64,000 nucleotides of DNA from Flavobacterium cheongpyeongense (GTDB lineage: Bacteria; Bacteroidota; Bacteroidia; Flavobacteriales; Flavobacteriaceae), in contig NZ_QJHK01000005.1 in the NCBI RefSeq assembly GCF_003202435.1, positions 186,001 to 250,000 on the forward strand. Reading direction: 5' to 3'. The position numbers and the translations under genes are program-made. The number at the start of each line of letters is the position of its first letter. Within the stretch, counting starts at the first letter, position 1. The notes below the pieces were generated by a model that was not told the origin of the DNA, ran no database searches, and was given only the letters and a program-made list of their open reading frames with translations. Positions 17,629 through 27,781 of the stretch are shown here, piece after piece.

Positions 17629-18582
17629 ATGTGGAATATAGACCTCTCATACCGATCAGAATTTGAATCAACCTTTAACAGGTTATATCAAAAAAGACAG
17701 GATTTGCAAAAAAGCAGACCCCTCCCAAATATCGCTTTGAATAAAATCAGAGAAAGCTTATCATTAGAATGGACCTATAATTCGAACAGCATCGAAGGAA
17801 ACACCATGAGTTTACGTGAAACTCAAATGGTTATTCAGGAAGGAATTACCATTAAAGGAAAATCTTTAAGAGAACATTTCGAAACCCATAATCACGATAA
17901 AGCCATTGACTATTTATATTCAATTGTAGATGATACTTATCAACTTAGAAGCATTGATATTCTTTCTATTCATGGTTTAGTTTTACGTTCTATTGAAGAT
18001 GATTTTGCTGGGCGTCTAAGAAACGGAGGTGTTCGGATTTCAGGAGCCAATTTTGTTCCTCCAAATGCGAATAAAGTTTCTGATTATCTGGATGAATTGA
18101 TTGATTTTATAAATACCAACCCACTTAATCTCAACGATATTGAACTTGCTACAGTTTTTCATCACAAACTGGTCTGGATACATCCGTTCTTTGATGGAAA
18201 CGGGCGAACGGTACGTTTGAGTATGAATCTGTTATTAATGCGTTGTGGTTTTCCTCCGGCAATTATCCTCAAAAATGACAGAAAAAAATATTATGAAGCC
18301 CTTAATCAGGCCAACAATGGCAATTATCAAAAGCTGACCCTTTTGATGTGTCAGGCACTTGAAAGAACAATTAATATTTATTTAAATGCCATGCCAGGAA
18401 GTGACTACGAGTATCAGAAAATCTCTGATATTGTTAGTGAACCAGAAACTCCTTATGGTCAGGAATATGTAAGTTTACTAGCCAGAACCGGAAAAATAGA
18501 TGCTTATAAAGAAGGCAGAAACTGGTATACAACCAGAGAAGCTATCGAAGAATATATGGCAACAAGAAAAAGGAAACGCTAA
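17629..18582 (+). CDS. Fic-domain protein (class II, N-terminal inhibitory motif)
   Basis: 317 residues. Fic proteins transfer AMP or related groups to target hydroxyls. The active-site loop HPFFDGNGR (185-193) matches HxFx(D/E)GNGR. The inhibitory (S/T)xxxE(G/N) motif is S52-E56-G57 in the N-terminal helix, making it class II, which is normally held inactive by that Glu. A C-terminal winged-helix-like region (about 245-317) ends in KRKR. No antitoxin gene is adjacent, as expected when inhibition is internal. The target is unknown. Confidence 0.92.
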   Translation: MWNIDLSYRSEFESTFNRLYQKRQDLQKSRPLPNIALNKIRESLSLEWTYNSNSIEGNTMSLRETQMVIQEGITIKGKSLREHFETHNHDKAIDYLYSIVDDTYQLRSIDILSIHGLVLRSIEDDFAGRLRNGGVRISGANFVPPNANKVSDYLDELIDFINTNPLNLNDIELATVFHHKLVWIHPFFDGNGRTVRLSMNLLLMRCGFPPAIILKNDRKKYYEALNQANNGNYQKLTLLMCQALERTINIYLNAMPGSDYEYQKISDIVSEPETPYGQEYVSLLARTGKIDAYKEGRNWYTTREAIEEYMATRKRKR

Positions 18583-18585
18583 AAT

Positions 18586-18618
18586 TAATCCTTTCAAATT
18601 AAAAATTTGAAAGGATTA
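18586..18618. promoter_or_regulatory. 33-bp perfect palindrome upstream of LytTR regulator
   Basis: The 15-bp arms 18586-18600 and 18604-18618 are exact reverse complements with a 3-nt loop. It begins 4 bp past the fic stop and ends 17 bp before the response regulator ATG. No T-run follows the stem, so it could be a terminator variant or an operator; LytTR proteins usually bind direct repeats, so self-binding is not the obvious reading. Confidence 0.5.
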
Positions 18619-18635
18619 TAATTCAAATTTTAAAC

Positions 18636-19391
18636 ATGAAAATTAAAACCATTATTATTGATGATGAATCTCATGCACGTAGTTTTCTAAAAAAATTATG
18701 CAATAGATATTTTCCAGATAAAATCGAAATCGTCGATGAATGCAATTCTGTTGCTTCGGCTTTAATTTCAATAAAAAATAATACTCCAAATCTTGTTTTT
18801 CTGGATATTCAGATGCCCGATGAAAATGGATTTGAATTGCTTTCTCAATTTGAAAATATTCCTTTTGAAATCATTTTTACAACAGCTCATAAAGAATTTG
18901 CAATTGAAGCAATTCGCAAAAGTGCCTTAGATTATCTGGTAAAACCAATTGATGTACAAGATTTTAAAACTGCTATTAACAGACTTGAATCTGTTTTAGA
19001 AAACAAACACAACTTAGACCGATATCAATTACTGACCGAAAATTTAAACCAGCCGACTTCAGCAAAACAAAGAATTGCATTTCCTACCAAAACTGGTTTT
19101 GAAATAATTCATATAAATAAAATTGTCTTTTGTAAATCTGATGGTTCTTATACTTTCATTCAAACTACAGAACAACAACATTATACTTCCAAATCGTTTA
19201 AAGAAATAGGTGAATTATTAGAATCTGAAATCAAATTTCTAAAAGTGCACAGAAGCTATTTGATTAATGCGGAATATGTAAAGAATTTCAAATCTGACGT
19301 TTATGTTTTAGAAATGACTTCTGGTGATAAAATTCCTGTTTCAGACAAATCATTTAATAAAAAAGAACTTATTGATGCGATTACAAAATAA
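18636..19391 (+). CDS. LytTR-family response regulator
   Basis: 251 residues. A receiver domain (about 1-120) has the acidic pair D9-D10 and phospho-acceptor D57 in FLDIQMP. A LytTR DNA-binding domain (about 145-245) contains KVHRSYLIN. The start lies after a perfect palindrome, and the 3' end overlaps the histidine kinase by 17 bp, so the two form a two-component pair. Targets are not evident. Confidence 0.93.
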   Translation: MKIKTIIIDDESHARSFLKKLCNRYFPDKIEIVDECNSVASALISIKNNTPNLVFLDIQMPDENGFELLSQFENIPFEIIFTTAHKEFAIEAIRKSALDYLVKPIDVQDFKTAINRLESVLENKHNLDRYQLLTENLNQPTSAKQRIAFPTKTGFEIIHINKIVFCKSDGSYTFIQTTEQQHYTSKSFKEIGELLESEIKFLKVHRSYLINAEYVKNFKSDVYVLEMTSGDKIPVSDKSFNKKELIDAITK

Positions 19392-22371
19392 GTTTTTTTT
19401 AGCATCACTATTTCTTTTAATTACATCTTCTATTTTTGGTCAATATTTTCCATCGAGAAATTTTACGACTGCTGATGGTTTACCCAATAATGCCGTCCGT
19501 TCTTTATTTTTAGATTCTAAAAACATATTATGGATAGGAACTGAAAACGGTGTTTCAAGAATGGAAAACGGAATATTTACTACCATTGATGAAAGCAGTG
19601 GCTTAGGTCATAATAGCTGTTGGGATATTACTGAAGATACAGATGGAAATATGTGGTTTGCCAGTTATGGCGGAGGCGTAAGTAAATTTGACGGAAAAAA
19701 ATTCACTGTTTTCACAACCAAAAATGGGCTTTTAGCCAATAAAACTAGGAAAGTTTTTTCGTCTAAAGGCAAAATCTACGTTGGTACCGAGCAAGGTATT
19801 TCTATAATTGATATAAAAACGAACAGGCTCATTACTCCAAAAGTTCCAGAGCACAAAGAAGATTTTATTTCTATAGCCTTTGTTGAATATAATGGTACTG
19901 TATATTTCACTTCTATTTTTGAAGGTTTATTTAAAATTGATGAGTCATTTTCAACTCCTCGCATTAGGTCTGTGATTTTACATAAAAATTCCTATTCATT
20001 AGGACTCTTCGGTTCTACACTTTATAGCGGAAACGAAACCTATATTAATAAATTTGACTTTAATAAAATTTCAAAAGGAGACAAATCATCAATAAACTTT
20101 GGAAAATCTTTTGTTTGGCAATTTGCAAAAGACAATAGAAATACCATTTTTGCTGCAGCTTGGGGCGTCTACACTCCTAATGGAGGACTTTATACTATTG
20201 CAAATGATAAAATGACAGATGTTTCTACTATATATGGAATTGATTCCAAAAATTTACTAAATGTTGTTTATGATCAATTTAATGACATACTTTATGTTGG
20301 TTCGAACAATAATGGAATTTATCAGATAAGATTGGATCAAATCATTAATTATAATTTATTCAATACTACATCCATCATAGATTTTGAAAATTTTAATAAT
20401 CATAAATTAATTTTAGAAACCACAGGAGTAAAAGTTCTAAACCCAAAACAACAAATTATTAATTCAATTTCACTTGAAGATTTTAAGAAAATTGAAATGA
20501 ATTTTTATAGAAAGGGAAAAAATATCTCAAATAAACAGGGGGCAGAATCGCGAGATTTTGAGTTAAATTTTAATATTCCGACAAATGAAATTGAGTTTTA
20601 CGAAATCGTAAAAAATCAAAATTCTTTATGGATTAATAGTAACATTGGAATTTTTGAAATTGATAAAAATTATAAAATAATTAATTACTTACCAAAACAT
20701 AGCTTAAAAATTGGTTTTACATATAATGGTAAATTAATTGAAACTATTACTTATGCCGGAGTTCGCGTTTACGAAAATTTAAAAACTTTAGAAAACACAC
20801 ATTATTCAAAGTTCCAGAAAAACACTCCACAATACATCGTAAAAATTTTAAACAACAATAATAAGACTTATCTTTTATCTGTTTTTAATGGCGTGTATGT
20901 TTATAAAAACAATCAATTTCAATCCTATTTGGCTAATGGAATCTGGAACGAAAAAAAGTTCAAACACATTACAAAAAACAATAAAGGGCAGCTTATCTTA
21001 GGGGCAGAATTTGGCGATGTTTTTATTGTTGATGATTCAAAATCTTTTAAGATTCTGGAAACTATTTCTAAAAAAGAAATTACCGGGAATACTATTTTAT
21101 TTCTCGAAGCCTACAAAGATTACATTTTGATAGGTACCGAAAAAGGAATTAATATTTATAAAAATGGAGTTACCAGGCTTATTGATAAAGAGCAAGGATT
21201 AAAAGACTGTAATATAACCACGTCGCAAATTTTTGGAAATGCTTTGTGGCTCGGAACAAAAAAAGGTTTTTATACCATTGATTTAAATCGATTAATTTCT
21301 ACTCAACTCACAGTTTCTGAAATAGGTATCAGCAAAATTTCAATAAATAACGTACCGTTAAGCCCCAACAATTATAAATGGTTTCGCTACAACTCAAAAA
21401 CAATAGTTTGCGACTATAAGCACAATTCACTTTCGATCGATTTTATTCCGAAAGGGCATTCTTTTCCCAATAAACTAAAATTTCGTTACCGTCTAAAATC
21501 AAATGAGCGATGGAGTCCTTATAGTGAAAAAACGAACTTATTTTTACCTTATCTGCCCTACGGAAACTATAATGTACAAATTGAAATTTTTGATATGAAT
21601 GCCGGAAAATCAAGAATTTTTACAATTTTACAACTTCAAATTCAGCCGCCAATTTGGTTGAGTTGGTGGTTTATAACATTAACTATTCTATTTTTATTAG
21701 CTTTAATAATATTCGTTTTTCTAAGAATTAAAAGAAAATCTAATGAAAAAACCATCATTCAGCAACGTATTGCCGAGACAAAATTGGAAGCATTATTAAG
21801 TCAAATGAACCCCCATTTTACTTTTAACGCAATGAATGCCATTCAGGATTTCATCATTAGTAACGATATTGACAACTCCTTGCTCTACATTAGCGAATTT
21901 TCAAAATTAATTCGGAAAACATTGGAAAATTCGTCAAAACAAAAGATTACAATTGATGAAGAAATAGAGTACCTGGAGGCATACATTACAATCGAAAATA
22001 TGCGATTTGATAATCTAATCGATTTTGAAATTGAAATTTCGCCAGAAGTTGACACTTGTTTTACAAAAATTCCAACAATGTTATTACAGCCTTTTGTAGA
22101 AAATGTTTTTGTTCATGCTTTCAATGAATCTATTCCTTCTCCAAAATTGATAATTTCGTTTAAAATGATTTCAGAAACCATTTTAGAATGCAAAATTATT
22201 GACAACGGAATGGGACTCAAGGCATCTAAAAAAAACAAACTACATCAATCAAAAGGAATTGAGCTTACCAAAGAGCGGCTTTTGCTTTTGCAAGATTTGA
22301 ATAGTAGCCCTATTGAAACTACGTTTTCAGAAAATGATGGCACAACGGTAACGATACTGTTGATGGTTTAA
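19375..22371 (+). CDS. LytS-type histidine kinase with two-component propeller
   Basis: 998 residues from the ATG at 19375. An earlier in-frame start lies deep inside the regulator gene; the ATG at 19375 is followed by a good signal peptide (FFLASLFLLITSSIFGQ), so it is preferred. Outside the cell: Reg_prop repeats from GLPNNAVRSLF onward, forming a propeller, then a Y_Y_Y domain (YRLKSNERWSPYS). One membrane span (WWFITLTILFLLALIIFVFL), then a His_kinase domain with H814 in QMNPHFTFNAMNAI and an HATPase region (DNGMG). It lacks the AraC output domain of hybrid PUL regulators and passes the signal to the adjacent LytTR protein instead. Confidence 0.92.
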   Translation: MRLQNKFFLASLFLLITSSIFGQYFPSRNFTTADGLPNNAVRSLFLDSKNILWIGTENGVSRMENGIFTTIDESSGLGHNSCWDITEDTDGNMWFASYGGGVSKFDGKKFTVFTTKNGLLANKTRKVFSSKGKIYVGTEQGISIIDIKTNRLITPKVPEHKEDFISIAFVEYNGTVYFTSIFEGLFKIDESFSTPRIRSVILHKNSYSLGLFGSTLYSGNETYINKFDFNKISKGDKSSINFGKSFVWQFAKDNRNTIFAAAWGVYTPNGGLYTIANDKMTDVSTIYGIDSKNLLNVVYDQFNDILYVGSNNNGIYQIRLDQIINYNLFNTTSIIDFENFNNHKLILETTGVKVLNPKQQIINSISLEDFKKIEMNFYRKGKNISNKQGAESRDFELNFNIPTNEIEFYEIVKNQNSLWINSNIGIFEIDKNYKIINYLPKHSLKIGFTYNGKLIETITYAGVRVYENLKTLENTHYSKFQKNTPQYIVKILNNNNKTYLLSVFNGVYVYKNNQFQSYLANGIWNEKKFKHITKNNKGQLILGAEFGDVFIVDDSKSFKILETISKKEITGNTILFLEAYKDYILIGTEKGINIYKNGVTRLIDKEQGLKDCNITTSQIFGNALWLGTKKGFYTIDLNRLISTQLTVSEIGISKISINNVPLSPNNYKWFRYNSKTIVCDYKHNSLSIDFIPKGHSFPNKLKFRYRLKSNERWSPYSEKTNLFLPYLPYGNYNVQIEIFDMNAGKSRIFTILQLQIQPPIWLSWWFITLTILFLLALIIFVFLRIKRKSNEKTIIQQRIAETKLEALLSQMNPHFTFNAMNAIQDFIISNDIDNSLLYISEFSKLIRKTLENSSKQKITIDEEIEYLEAYITIENMRFDNLIDFEIEISPEVDTCFTKIPTMLLQPFVENVFVHAFNESIPSPKLIISFKMISETILECKIIDNGMGLKASKKNKLHQSKGIELTKERLLLLQDLNSSPIETTFSENDGTTVTILLMV

Positions 22372-22392
22372 AATTTCTAATTATTATTTTAT

Positions 22393-22426
22393 AAGCACTT
22401 GTTTTTTTAGCAAGTGCTTTTTTTTT
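22393..22426 (+). terminator. Terminator after histidine kinase
   Basis: AAGCACTTG (22393-22401) pairs with CAAGTGCTT (22411-22419) around a 9-nt loop, followed by a T-run to 22426. Confidence 0.88.
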
Positions 22427-22505
22427 GTTTATTGGGTAGAATGATACTTTCAAAGTATTTTATAGTGCTTTTATAAAGTAAAAAAGCAACAAATAAGTAT
22501 TAGAG

Positions 22506-22513
22506 TATTTTTG
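22506..22513 (+). promoter_or_regulatory. -7 element for the small-gene cluster
   Basis: TATTTTTG is a perfect TAnnTTTG, 26 bp before the 18-codon ORF at 22540. A -33 TTG was not found at the usual distance. Confidence 0.4.
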
Positions 22514-22539
22514 AATCATAACCATAAAACTAAAAAAAT

Positions 22540-22596
22540 ATGCCCAATTTTTATTGCGAATACAACAACATCAAAATTATTAACAAATTAAAATAA
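22540..22596 (+). CDS. 18-residue micro-ORF ahead of TM2 gene
   Basis: ATG at 22540 to TAA at 22594-22596, giving MPNFYCEYNNIKIINKLK. It ends 3 bp before the TM2 start. The opening MPNFYCEY resembles the start of small C2H2-like zinc-binding proteins of Bacteroidota (MPN-Y-C-x-Y-C), as I recall them, but the later Cys/His are missing. It may be a truncated relic, a leader peptide, or chance. Confidence 0.3.
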   Translation: MPNFYCEYNNIKIINKLK

Positions 22597-22599
22597 AAA

Positions 22600-23007
22600 A
22601 TGGAAAGATTAAATTCTGTAGAACGAATATTAGCATATCTAATGCTCGTTGTAATAATTGTTGCAATAATAATTATCAAAAGAAATAAAATAACTAATAA
22701 CAGCAATTCAAACATGAACAAACATTACTTACAATCACAAATAAAATCATCTGGAACAACATATCTATTATGGTTCTTTTTTGGATTTCATTATGCTTAT
22801 CTCGGCAAATGGGGACTTCAAATTTTATATTGGATTACTTTCGGAGGTTTCTTTATATGGGCAATTATAGATTTATTTACTCTTTCAGGAAGAATTGCTA
22901 ATCATAATGCTCTAATTTTTCAACAAATTGACGAAATAGAAAAAAGAGACAGAGATGCCGAACAGGCAAGAAATTTGGCAATGTTACTTGCTGCAAAAGG
23001 GAATTAA
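22600..23007 (+). CDS. TM2-domain membrane protein
   Basis: 135 residues. An N-terminal hydrophobic helix (about 10-26), then a TM2 domain (about 53-92): two close spans with WFFFGFHYAYLGKWGLQILYW and a following FIWAIIDLF, matching the family GxHxxYLG...Q pattern. A charged helical tail (about 100-135) is cytoplasmic or coiled. TM2 proteins often occur with small unknown genes; role unknown. First sizeable gene of a cluster of small genes on the plus strand. Confidence 0.8.
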   Translation: MERLNSVERILAYLMLVVIIVAIIIIKRNKITNNSNSNMNKHYLQSQIKSSGTTYLLWFFFGFHYAYLGKWGLQILYWITFGGFFIWAIIDLFTLSGRIANHNALIFQQIDEIEKRDRDAEQARNLAMLLAAKGN

Positions 23008-23019
23008 AAAACTAAAATT

Positions 23020-23172
23020 ATGGGAATATTTGACAGCTTCATCACTTTTCTAACCGAAGGAGGCAAAAAAGAAGGCTTTAGATTGTGGGAAGGCAAAAGT
23101 GGAAGTTATATCAAAAAAGGAGGAAGTGGAAGAAAAGGTAAAACGATATCATTTTTTAAAAAGAAAAAATAA
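23020..23172 (+). CDS. Small basic Gly/Lys-rich protein (50 aa)
   Basis: ATG at 23020 to TAA at 23170-23172. It starts MGIFDSFITFLTEGGKKEGF and ends in FFKKKK; the middle is rich in Gly, Ser and Lys. A 12-bp gap on each side and the same strand as its neighbours suggest a real gene in the TM2 unit. No known family recognised. Confidence 0.55.
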   Translation: MGIFDSFITFLTEGGKKEGFRLWEGKSGSYIKKGGSGRKGKTISFFKKKK

Positions 23173-23183
23173 TTAATTATAAA

Positions 23184-23939
23184 ATGAGTATGAAAGCAAA
23201 AATAATTTTAAAATGGATTATAGGAATATATTTTTTACTAGTAGCGTTAGGCTCTATAATTCAACAAAATTTTATAGGTTTAATTTTAATTCCATTTGGT
23301 TTATTTATAATTCCATCAACATATCAGTTTTTAATAGAAGAAAAAGCTAATTTAAAACTTACAGCCAAAACAAAATGGATTGTTGCTATTATTGGATTAT
23401 TAATTTTAGGAAAAACGATAGTGAAAAATGAATTATCAAAGAACGAAGCTAGTAATTCGATAGAACAAATATTTAAAATCAATGACAACAATACAGAAAA
23501 TATCCAAACACAGGAAGAATCAAAAATCTTAAACTTCATCCAAGTTGATACCAATCCTACATCAGAACCAAGACTTTCAGGAGAATTCATGTCAAAATTG
23601 AATCTTAACGAATTTAAAATATTTACAGTAAGAGTTAAAAATAAAAATGGTTTAGAACCTGAAGAAAAAGAAAAAACTTTTGAAGTACTTGCTTATAAAA
23701 CCATAGAAGGTTATAAAGAAAATAGAGGTATTACCATAGAATATGAACATGATTATGGATTTAGAGATTCATCAGGATACTGTGTAGATAAAGTTATTTT
23801 TCACAATAATATATATGAAGTAGAACCTGAATGCAACTATCAAATACTATCCAGCAGAAGGTTTATTTATGAGAATGAAAAAGAAAACATTCCTTTTCAA
23901 CTAGTTTATCCACAGAGACTTTTAAGATTATGCAAATAA
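23184..23939 (+). CDS. Uncharacterised membrane protein
   Basis: 251 residues. Two or three hydrophobic segments at about 9-25, 29-47 and 64-80, then a soluble C-terminal region of ~160 residues with two cysteines (in GYCVDK and PECNYQ). I do not recognise the family. It follows the 50-residue gene by 11 bp and belongs to the same small-gene group. Confidence 0.65.
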   Translation: MSMKAKIILKWIIGIYFLLVALGSIIQQNFIGLILIPFGLFIIPSTYQFLIEEKANLKLTAKTKWIVAIIGLLILGKTIVKNELSKNEASNSIEQIFKINDNNTENIQTQEESKILNFIQVDTNPTSEPRLSGEFMSKLNLNEFKIFTVRVKNKNGLEPEEKEKTFEVLAYKTIEGYKENRGITIEYEHDYGFRDSSGYCVDKVIFHNNIYEVEPECNYQILSSRRFIYENEKENIPFQLVYPQRLLRLCK

Positions 23940-23981
23940 AATTCTAATCTTATTTTAAAAAAAATATTAATCTAAACAAAA

Positions 23982-24080
23982 ATGAAAAATTTAAAAAGAT
24001 TCTTAAATAAAGCTATCTATTTGTATTGCAAACGATGTGATGAATGGGAATGGAATTGTCATTGTGAAAAGAATAATTAA
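23982..24080 (+). CDS. 32-residue Cys-rich microprotein
   Basis: ATG at 23982 to TAA at 24078-24080. A basic amphipathic N-terminus (MKNLKRFLNKAIYLY) is followed by CKRCDEWEWNCHCEK, with four cysteines and one His in 13 residues, which could hold one zinc ion. A terminator follows at 24124-24154, so it lies at the end of the transcript. It is short, so it could be chance, but the composition is not random. Confidence 0.45.
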   Translation: MKNLKRFLNKAIYLYCKRCDEWEWNCHCEKNN

Positions 24081-24123
24081 GTATCAGATTATTTAAAAAA
24101 ATCTAAACTTATTCAAATTATCG

Positions 24124-24154
24124 AAAACGCTAACCTCAAAACTTAGCGTTTTTT
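24124..24154 (+). terminator. Terminator of the small-gene cluster
   Basis: AAAACGCTAA (24124-24133) pairs with TTAGCGTTTT (24143-24152) around a 9-nt loop, with a T-run at the right arm. Confidence 0.85.
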
Positions 24155-24212
24155 GTTACAATTTTTAACATAAACTTCTATACTCTAGCAACAAAAGAAT
24201 AAATCAAAGTGG

Positions 24213-24220
24213 TAACTTTG
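24213..24220 (+). promoter_or_regulatory. -7 element of uvrA
   Basis: TAACTTTG is a perfect TAnnTTTG, 16 bp before the ATG at 24237, giving a leader of about 10 nt. The -33 position lacks TTG. Confidence 0.45.
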
Positions 24221-24236
24221 CGTTTTGCTCAAAATT

Positions 24237-27068
24237 ATGTTAGAAAAAGACAATACTATTGAAGTTCTTGGCGCAAGAGTTCATAATCTGAAAAATATCG
24301 ATATTTCGATTCCGAGAGAAAAACTGGTCGTAATTACCGGTTTATCAGGCTCAGGAAAATCCTCTTTGGCTTTTGATACTATTTATGCTGAAGGACAGCG
24401 TCGATATGTAGAAACTTTTTCGGCTTATGCCAGACAATTTCTTGGCGGGCTGGAACGTCCGGATGTTGACAAAATCGACGGACTTTCGCCTGTAATTGCG
24501 ATTGAACAAAAAACAACAAGTAAAAGTCCACGCTCGACCGTTGGGACAATTACAGAAATATATGATTTCCTTAGACTTCTTTTTGCCCGTGGTGCCGATG
24601 CTTACAGCTACAATACAGGCGAAAAAATGGTTTCTTACTCTGATGAACAAATTAAAAATTTGATTATTCAGGATTTTAACGGAAAACGAATTAACATTTT
24701 AGCGCCAATTATTAGAGCCAGAAAAGGGCATTATGCCGAATTATTCCAACAAATTACCAAGCAGGGTTTTCTGAAAGTTCGTGTAAATAGCGAAGTTCAG
24801 GATTTGGTTTCCGGAATGAAATTAGACCGTTATAAAACGCACGATATTGAAATTGTTGTTGACAGAATGGTCATAGATGATACTGCCGAAACTCAAAAAA
24901 GATTGGCAGAAAGTATTAATACGGCCATGCATCATGGTGAAGATGTCCTGATGATTTTGGATCAGGATTCTAACGAAGTACGCTATTTCAGCAGAAACTT
25001 AATGTGTCCTTCGACAGGGATTTCGTATCAAAATCCTGAACCAAATTTATTTTCATTCAACTCTCCAAAAGGTGCTTGCCCACATTGTAATGGATTAGGT
25101 ACTGTGCATGAAATCAATGTAAAAAAAATTATTCCGAATCCTAAATTATCTATAAAAGCTGGTGGTTTTGCTCCTCTTGGTGAATATAAATCTTCGTGGA
25201 TTTTTAAGCAATTAGAAACTATAGGAGAAAAATTCGGATTTAAAATTACAGATCCAATTGAAAAAATTCCTGAAGAAGCCATGCAGATGATTCTTCACGG
25301 CGGAAAAGATAAATTTACGATAAGCTCTAAAGATCTGGGGGTTACAAGGGATTATAAAATTGATTTTGAAGGAATTTCTAATTTCATCAAAAATCAATAT
25401 GATGAAAGTTCCTCGACAACTTTAAAGCGTTGGGCAAAAGATTTCATGGACGAAATTGATTGTCCGGTTTGCGATGGTTCCCGCTTAAAGAAAGAAGCCC
25501 AGTTTTTTAGGGTTAATGGAAAAAACATCACTGAGCTGTGTGAAATGGATATTTCTGATCTGACAGCCTGGTTTCTGGATCTGAACAATCATTTATCAGA
25601 CAAACAGCTTTTAATTGCTTCAGAAGTAGTTAAGGAAATCAAAGACCGTTTGAACTTTTTAATGAATGTAGGGCTGAATTACCTGGCTTTAAGCCGAAGT
25701 TCAAAATCACTTTCGGGTGGCGAGGCTCAGCGTATTCGCCTTGCAACACAAATTGGTTCACAATTGGTTGGTGTTTTATATATTTTGGATGAGCCAAGTA
25801 TTGGTTTACACCAAAGAGATAATGAAAAACTGATTCATTCATTGGAACAATTACGTGATATCGGAAACTCCGTTATTGTAGTAGAACACGACAAAGACAT
25901 GATCGAACGTGCTGATTATGTAATTGATATTGGTCCAAAAGCAGGAAAATACGGTGGTGAAATCATCAGTATTGGAACTCCTGCCGAGACTTTAAAATCG
26001 AACACGATTACTGCTCAATATCTGAATGGTAAAATGAAATTAGAGATTCCAAAAGAACGTAGAAAAGGAAATGGAAAATTCCTTAAACTGACCGGAGCAA
26101 CAGGAAATAATCTTAAAAATGTCTCCATTGAAATTCCGTTAGGACAATTAATCTGTGTCACTGGAGTTTCAGGAAGCGGAAAATCCACTTTGATTAATGA
26201 AACGCTCTACCCTATTTTGAATGCCTATTATTTTAATGGCGTAAAAAAACCACAACCATACAAAAAAATAGAAGGTTTAGAACATATTGACAAAGTAATT
26301 GATATTGACCAAAGCCCGATTGGCAGAACACCACGTTCTAATCCCGCGACTTATACGGAGGTTTTTACAGAAATCCGAAATCTGTTTACGATGACTTCTG
26401 AAAGTATGATCAGGGGGTACAAAGCAGGTCGTTTCAGTTTTAATGTAAAAGGCGGTCGCTGCGAAACTTGTGAAGGTTCCGGTGTAAGAACAATCGAAAT
26501 GAACTTTTTACCGGATGTTTATGTGGAATGCGAAACCTGTCAGGGAAAACGCTTTAACAGAGAAACTTTAGAAATTCGATATAAAGGGAAATCTATTTCG
26601 GATGTACTGAATATGACGGTTGATGAAGCGGTTCCGTTTTTTGAAAACATTCCGAAGATTTACAGAAAAGTAAAAACCATTCAGGATGTTGGTTTAGGCT
26701 ACATTACCCTGGGTCAGCAAAGCACCACACTTTCGGGGGGTGAAGCACAGCGTATCAAACTGGCAGGAGAATTGTCTAAAAAAGATACCGGAAATACATT
26801 CTATATTTTAGACGAACCAACTACAGGACTTCATTTTGAAGACATTAGAGTTTTAATGGACGTTATCAATAAACTCGTTGATAAAGGAAACACAATTCTG
26901 GTAATCGAACATAATATGGACGTTATCAAACTTGCCGATTACATTATCGATATAGGTCCGGAAGGCGGAAAAGGCGGCGGACAGCTTGTTGCCAAAGGGA
27001 CTCCTGAAGAAGTTGCACAAAACAAAAAAAGCTACACCGCTAAATTTTTGAAGAAAGAGCTCCGTTAA
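24237..27068 (+). CDS. uvrA: Excinuclease ABC subunit A
   Basis: 943 residues. DNA-damage recognition ATPase of nucleotide excision repair. Both ABC modules are complete: Walker A GLSGSGKS and [11 protein letters not shown] signatures SLSGGEAQR and TLSGGEAQR. Two zinc modules are seen (CPHC..., and CETC...CETC). A TTG at 24225 could extend it by four codons, but the ATG fits the -7 box better. It is 13 bp ahead of an alkyladenine glycosylase gene, a DNA-repair pair. Confidence 0.97.
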   Translation: MLEKDNTIEVLGARVHNLKNIDISIPREKLVVITGLSGSGKSSLAFDTIYAEGQRRYVETFSAYARQFLGGLERPDVDKIDGLSPVIAIEQKTTSKSPRSTVGTITEIYDFLRLLFARGADAYSYNTGEKMVSYSDEQIKNLIIQDFNGKRINILAPIIRARKGHYAELFQQITKQGFLKVRVNSEVQDLVSGMKLDRYKTHDIEIVVDRMVIDDTAETQKRLAESINTAMHHGEDVLMILDQDSNEVRYFSRNLMCPSTGISYQNPEPNLFSFNSPKGACPHCNGLGTVHEINVKKIIPNPKLSIKAGGFAPLGEYKSSWIFKQLETIGEKFGFKITDPIEKIPEEAMQMILHGGKDKFTISSKDLGVTRDYKIDFEGISNFIKNQYDESSSTTLKRWAKDFMDEIDCPVCDGSRLKKEAQFFRVNGKNITELCEMDISDLTAWFLDLNNHLSDKQLLIASEVVKEIKDRLNFLMNVGLNYLALSRSSKSLSGGEAQRIRLATQIGSQLVGVLYILDEPSIGLHQRDNEKLIHSLEQLRDIGNSVIVVEHDKDMIERADYVIDIGPKAGKYGGEIISIGTPAETLKSNTITAQYLNGKMKLEIPKERRKGNGKFLKLTGATGNNLKNVSIEIPLGQLICVTGVSGSGKSTLINETLYPILNAYYFNGVKKPQPYKKIEGLEHIDKVIDIDQSPIGRTPRSNPATYTEVFTEIRNLFTMTSESMIRGYKAGRFSFNVKGGRCETCEGSGVRTIEMNFLPDVYVECETCQGKRFNRETLEIRYKGKSISDVLNMTVDEAVPFFENIPKIYRKVKTIQDVGLGYITLGQQSTTLSGGEAQRIKLAGELSKKDTGNTFYILDEPTTGLHFEDIRVLMDVINKLVDKGNTILVIEHNMDVIKLADYIIDIGPEGGKGGGQLVAKGTPEEVAQNKKSYTAKFLKKELR

Positions 27069-27081
27069 CGCTACAAAATTT

Positions 27082-27714
27082 ATGTCGGCATCTCCCAAAA
27101 ATAATCCGGAAAAATTACAATTTTCTTATTATCAAAATCAGGATGTCCTTTTCCTTGCTAAAGATCTTTTGGGAAAGGTACTTTTTACCCAAATTAATGG
27201 AGAATTAACTGCTGGTATCATTACAGAAACCGAAGCCTATTTTGGAGTAACTGATAAAGCTTCACATGCCTATGGCGGTAAACGTACTAACCGAACCGAA
27301 ACGATGTATAGCGAAGGAGGCGTTTCATACGTTTATCTATGTTATGGAATTCATCATCTTTTTAATGTTGTTACTTCAGTGGCGGGTGAACCTCATGCTA
27401 TATTGATACGCAGTATTGAACCCTTCATTGGAAAAGATATTATGGAAATCAGACGTAAGATTCCTTCCACGAAAGCAGCAATCTCATCAGGTCCGGGATC
27501 TGCTGCCAAAGCACTGGGTATCGACAGGTCTTTTAATCAAAAAGATTTAACTGGAGAGGAAATCTGGATTGAGAATCATGGCATTCGGTATAATACGCAT
27601 GAAATTGTTTCAACTCCTCGTATTGGCGTAGCGTATGCACAGGAAGATTCACTTTTACCCTGGAGATTTTTTATTAAGGGTACTAAATATGTAAGCAAAC
27701 CCAACAAGATATAA
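27082..27714 (+). CDS. DNA-3-methyladenine glycosylase (AAG/MPG family)
   Basis: 210 residues. It excises alkylated purines. The family core is clear: FLAKDLLGKVL, then ITETEAYFGVTDKASHAYGGKRTNRTETMY (with the catalytic Glu in ETEAY) and VYLCYGIHHLFNVVT. Length is normal for the bacterial type. It follows uvrA by 13 bp and is probably co-transcribed. Confidence 0.93.
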   Translation: MSASPKNNPEKLQFSYYQNQDVLFLAKDLLGKVLFTQINGELTAGIITETEAYFGVTDKASHAYGGKRTNRTETMYSEGGVSYVYLCYGIHHLFNVVTSVAGEPHAILIRSIEPFIGKDIMEIRRKIPSTKAAISSGPGSAAKALGIDRSFNQKDLTGEEIWIENHGIRYNTHEIVSTPRIGVAYAQEDSLLPWRFFIKGTKYVSKPNKI

Positions 27715-27781
27715 CACAAAATTATTTACTCAATATAAAAGTATATCCGAAGGATTATATGGAAGAAAGTAACATCCAAAC

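Noticed and set aside
17629..18582. Fic protein as half of a toxin-antitoxin pair
   Set aside because: The inhibitory motif is inside the protein (S52-E56-G57), and no small antitoxin-like gene is adjacent.
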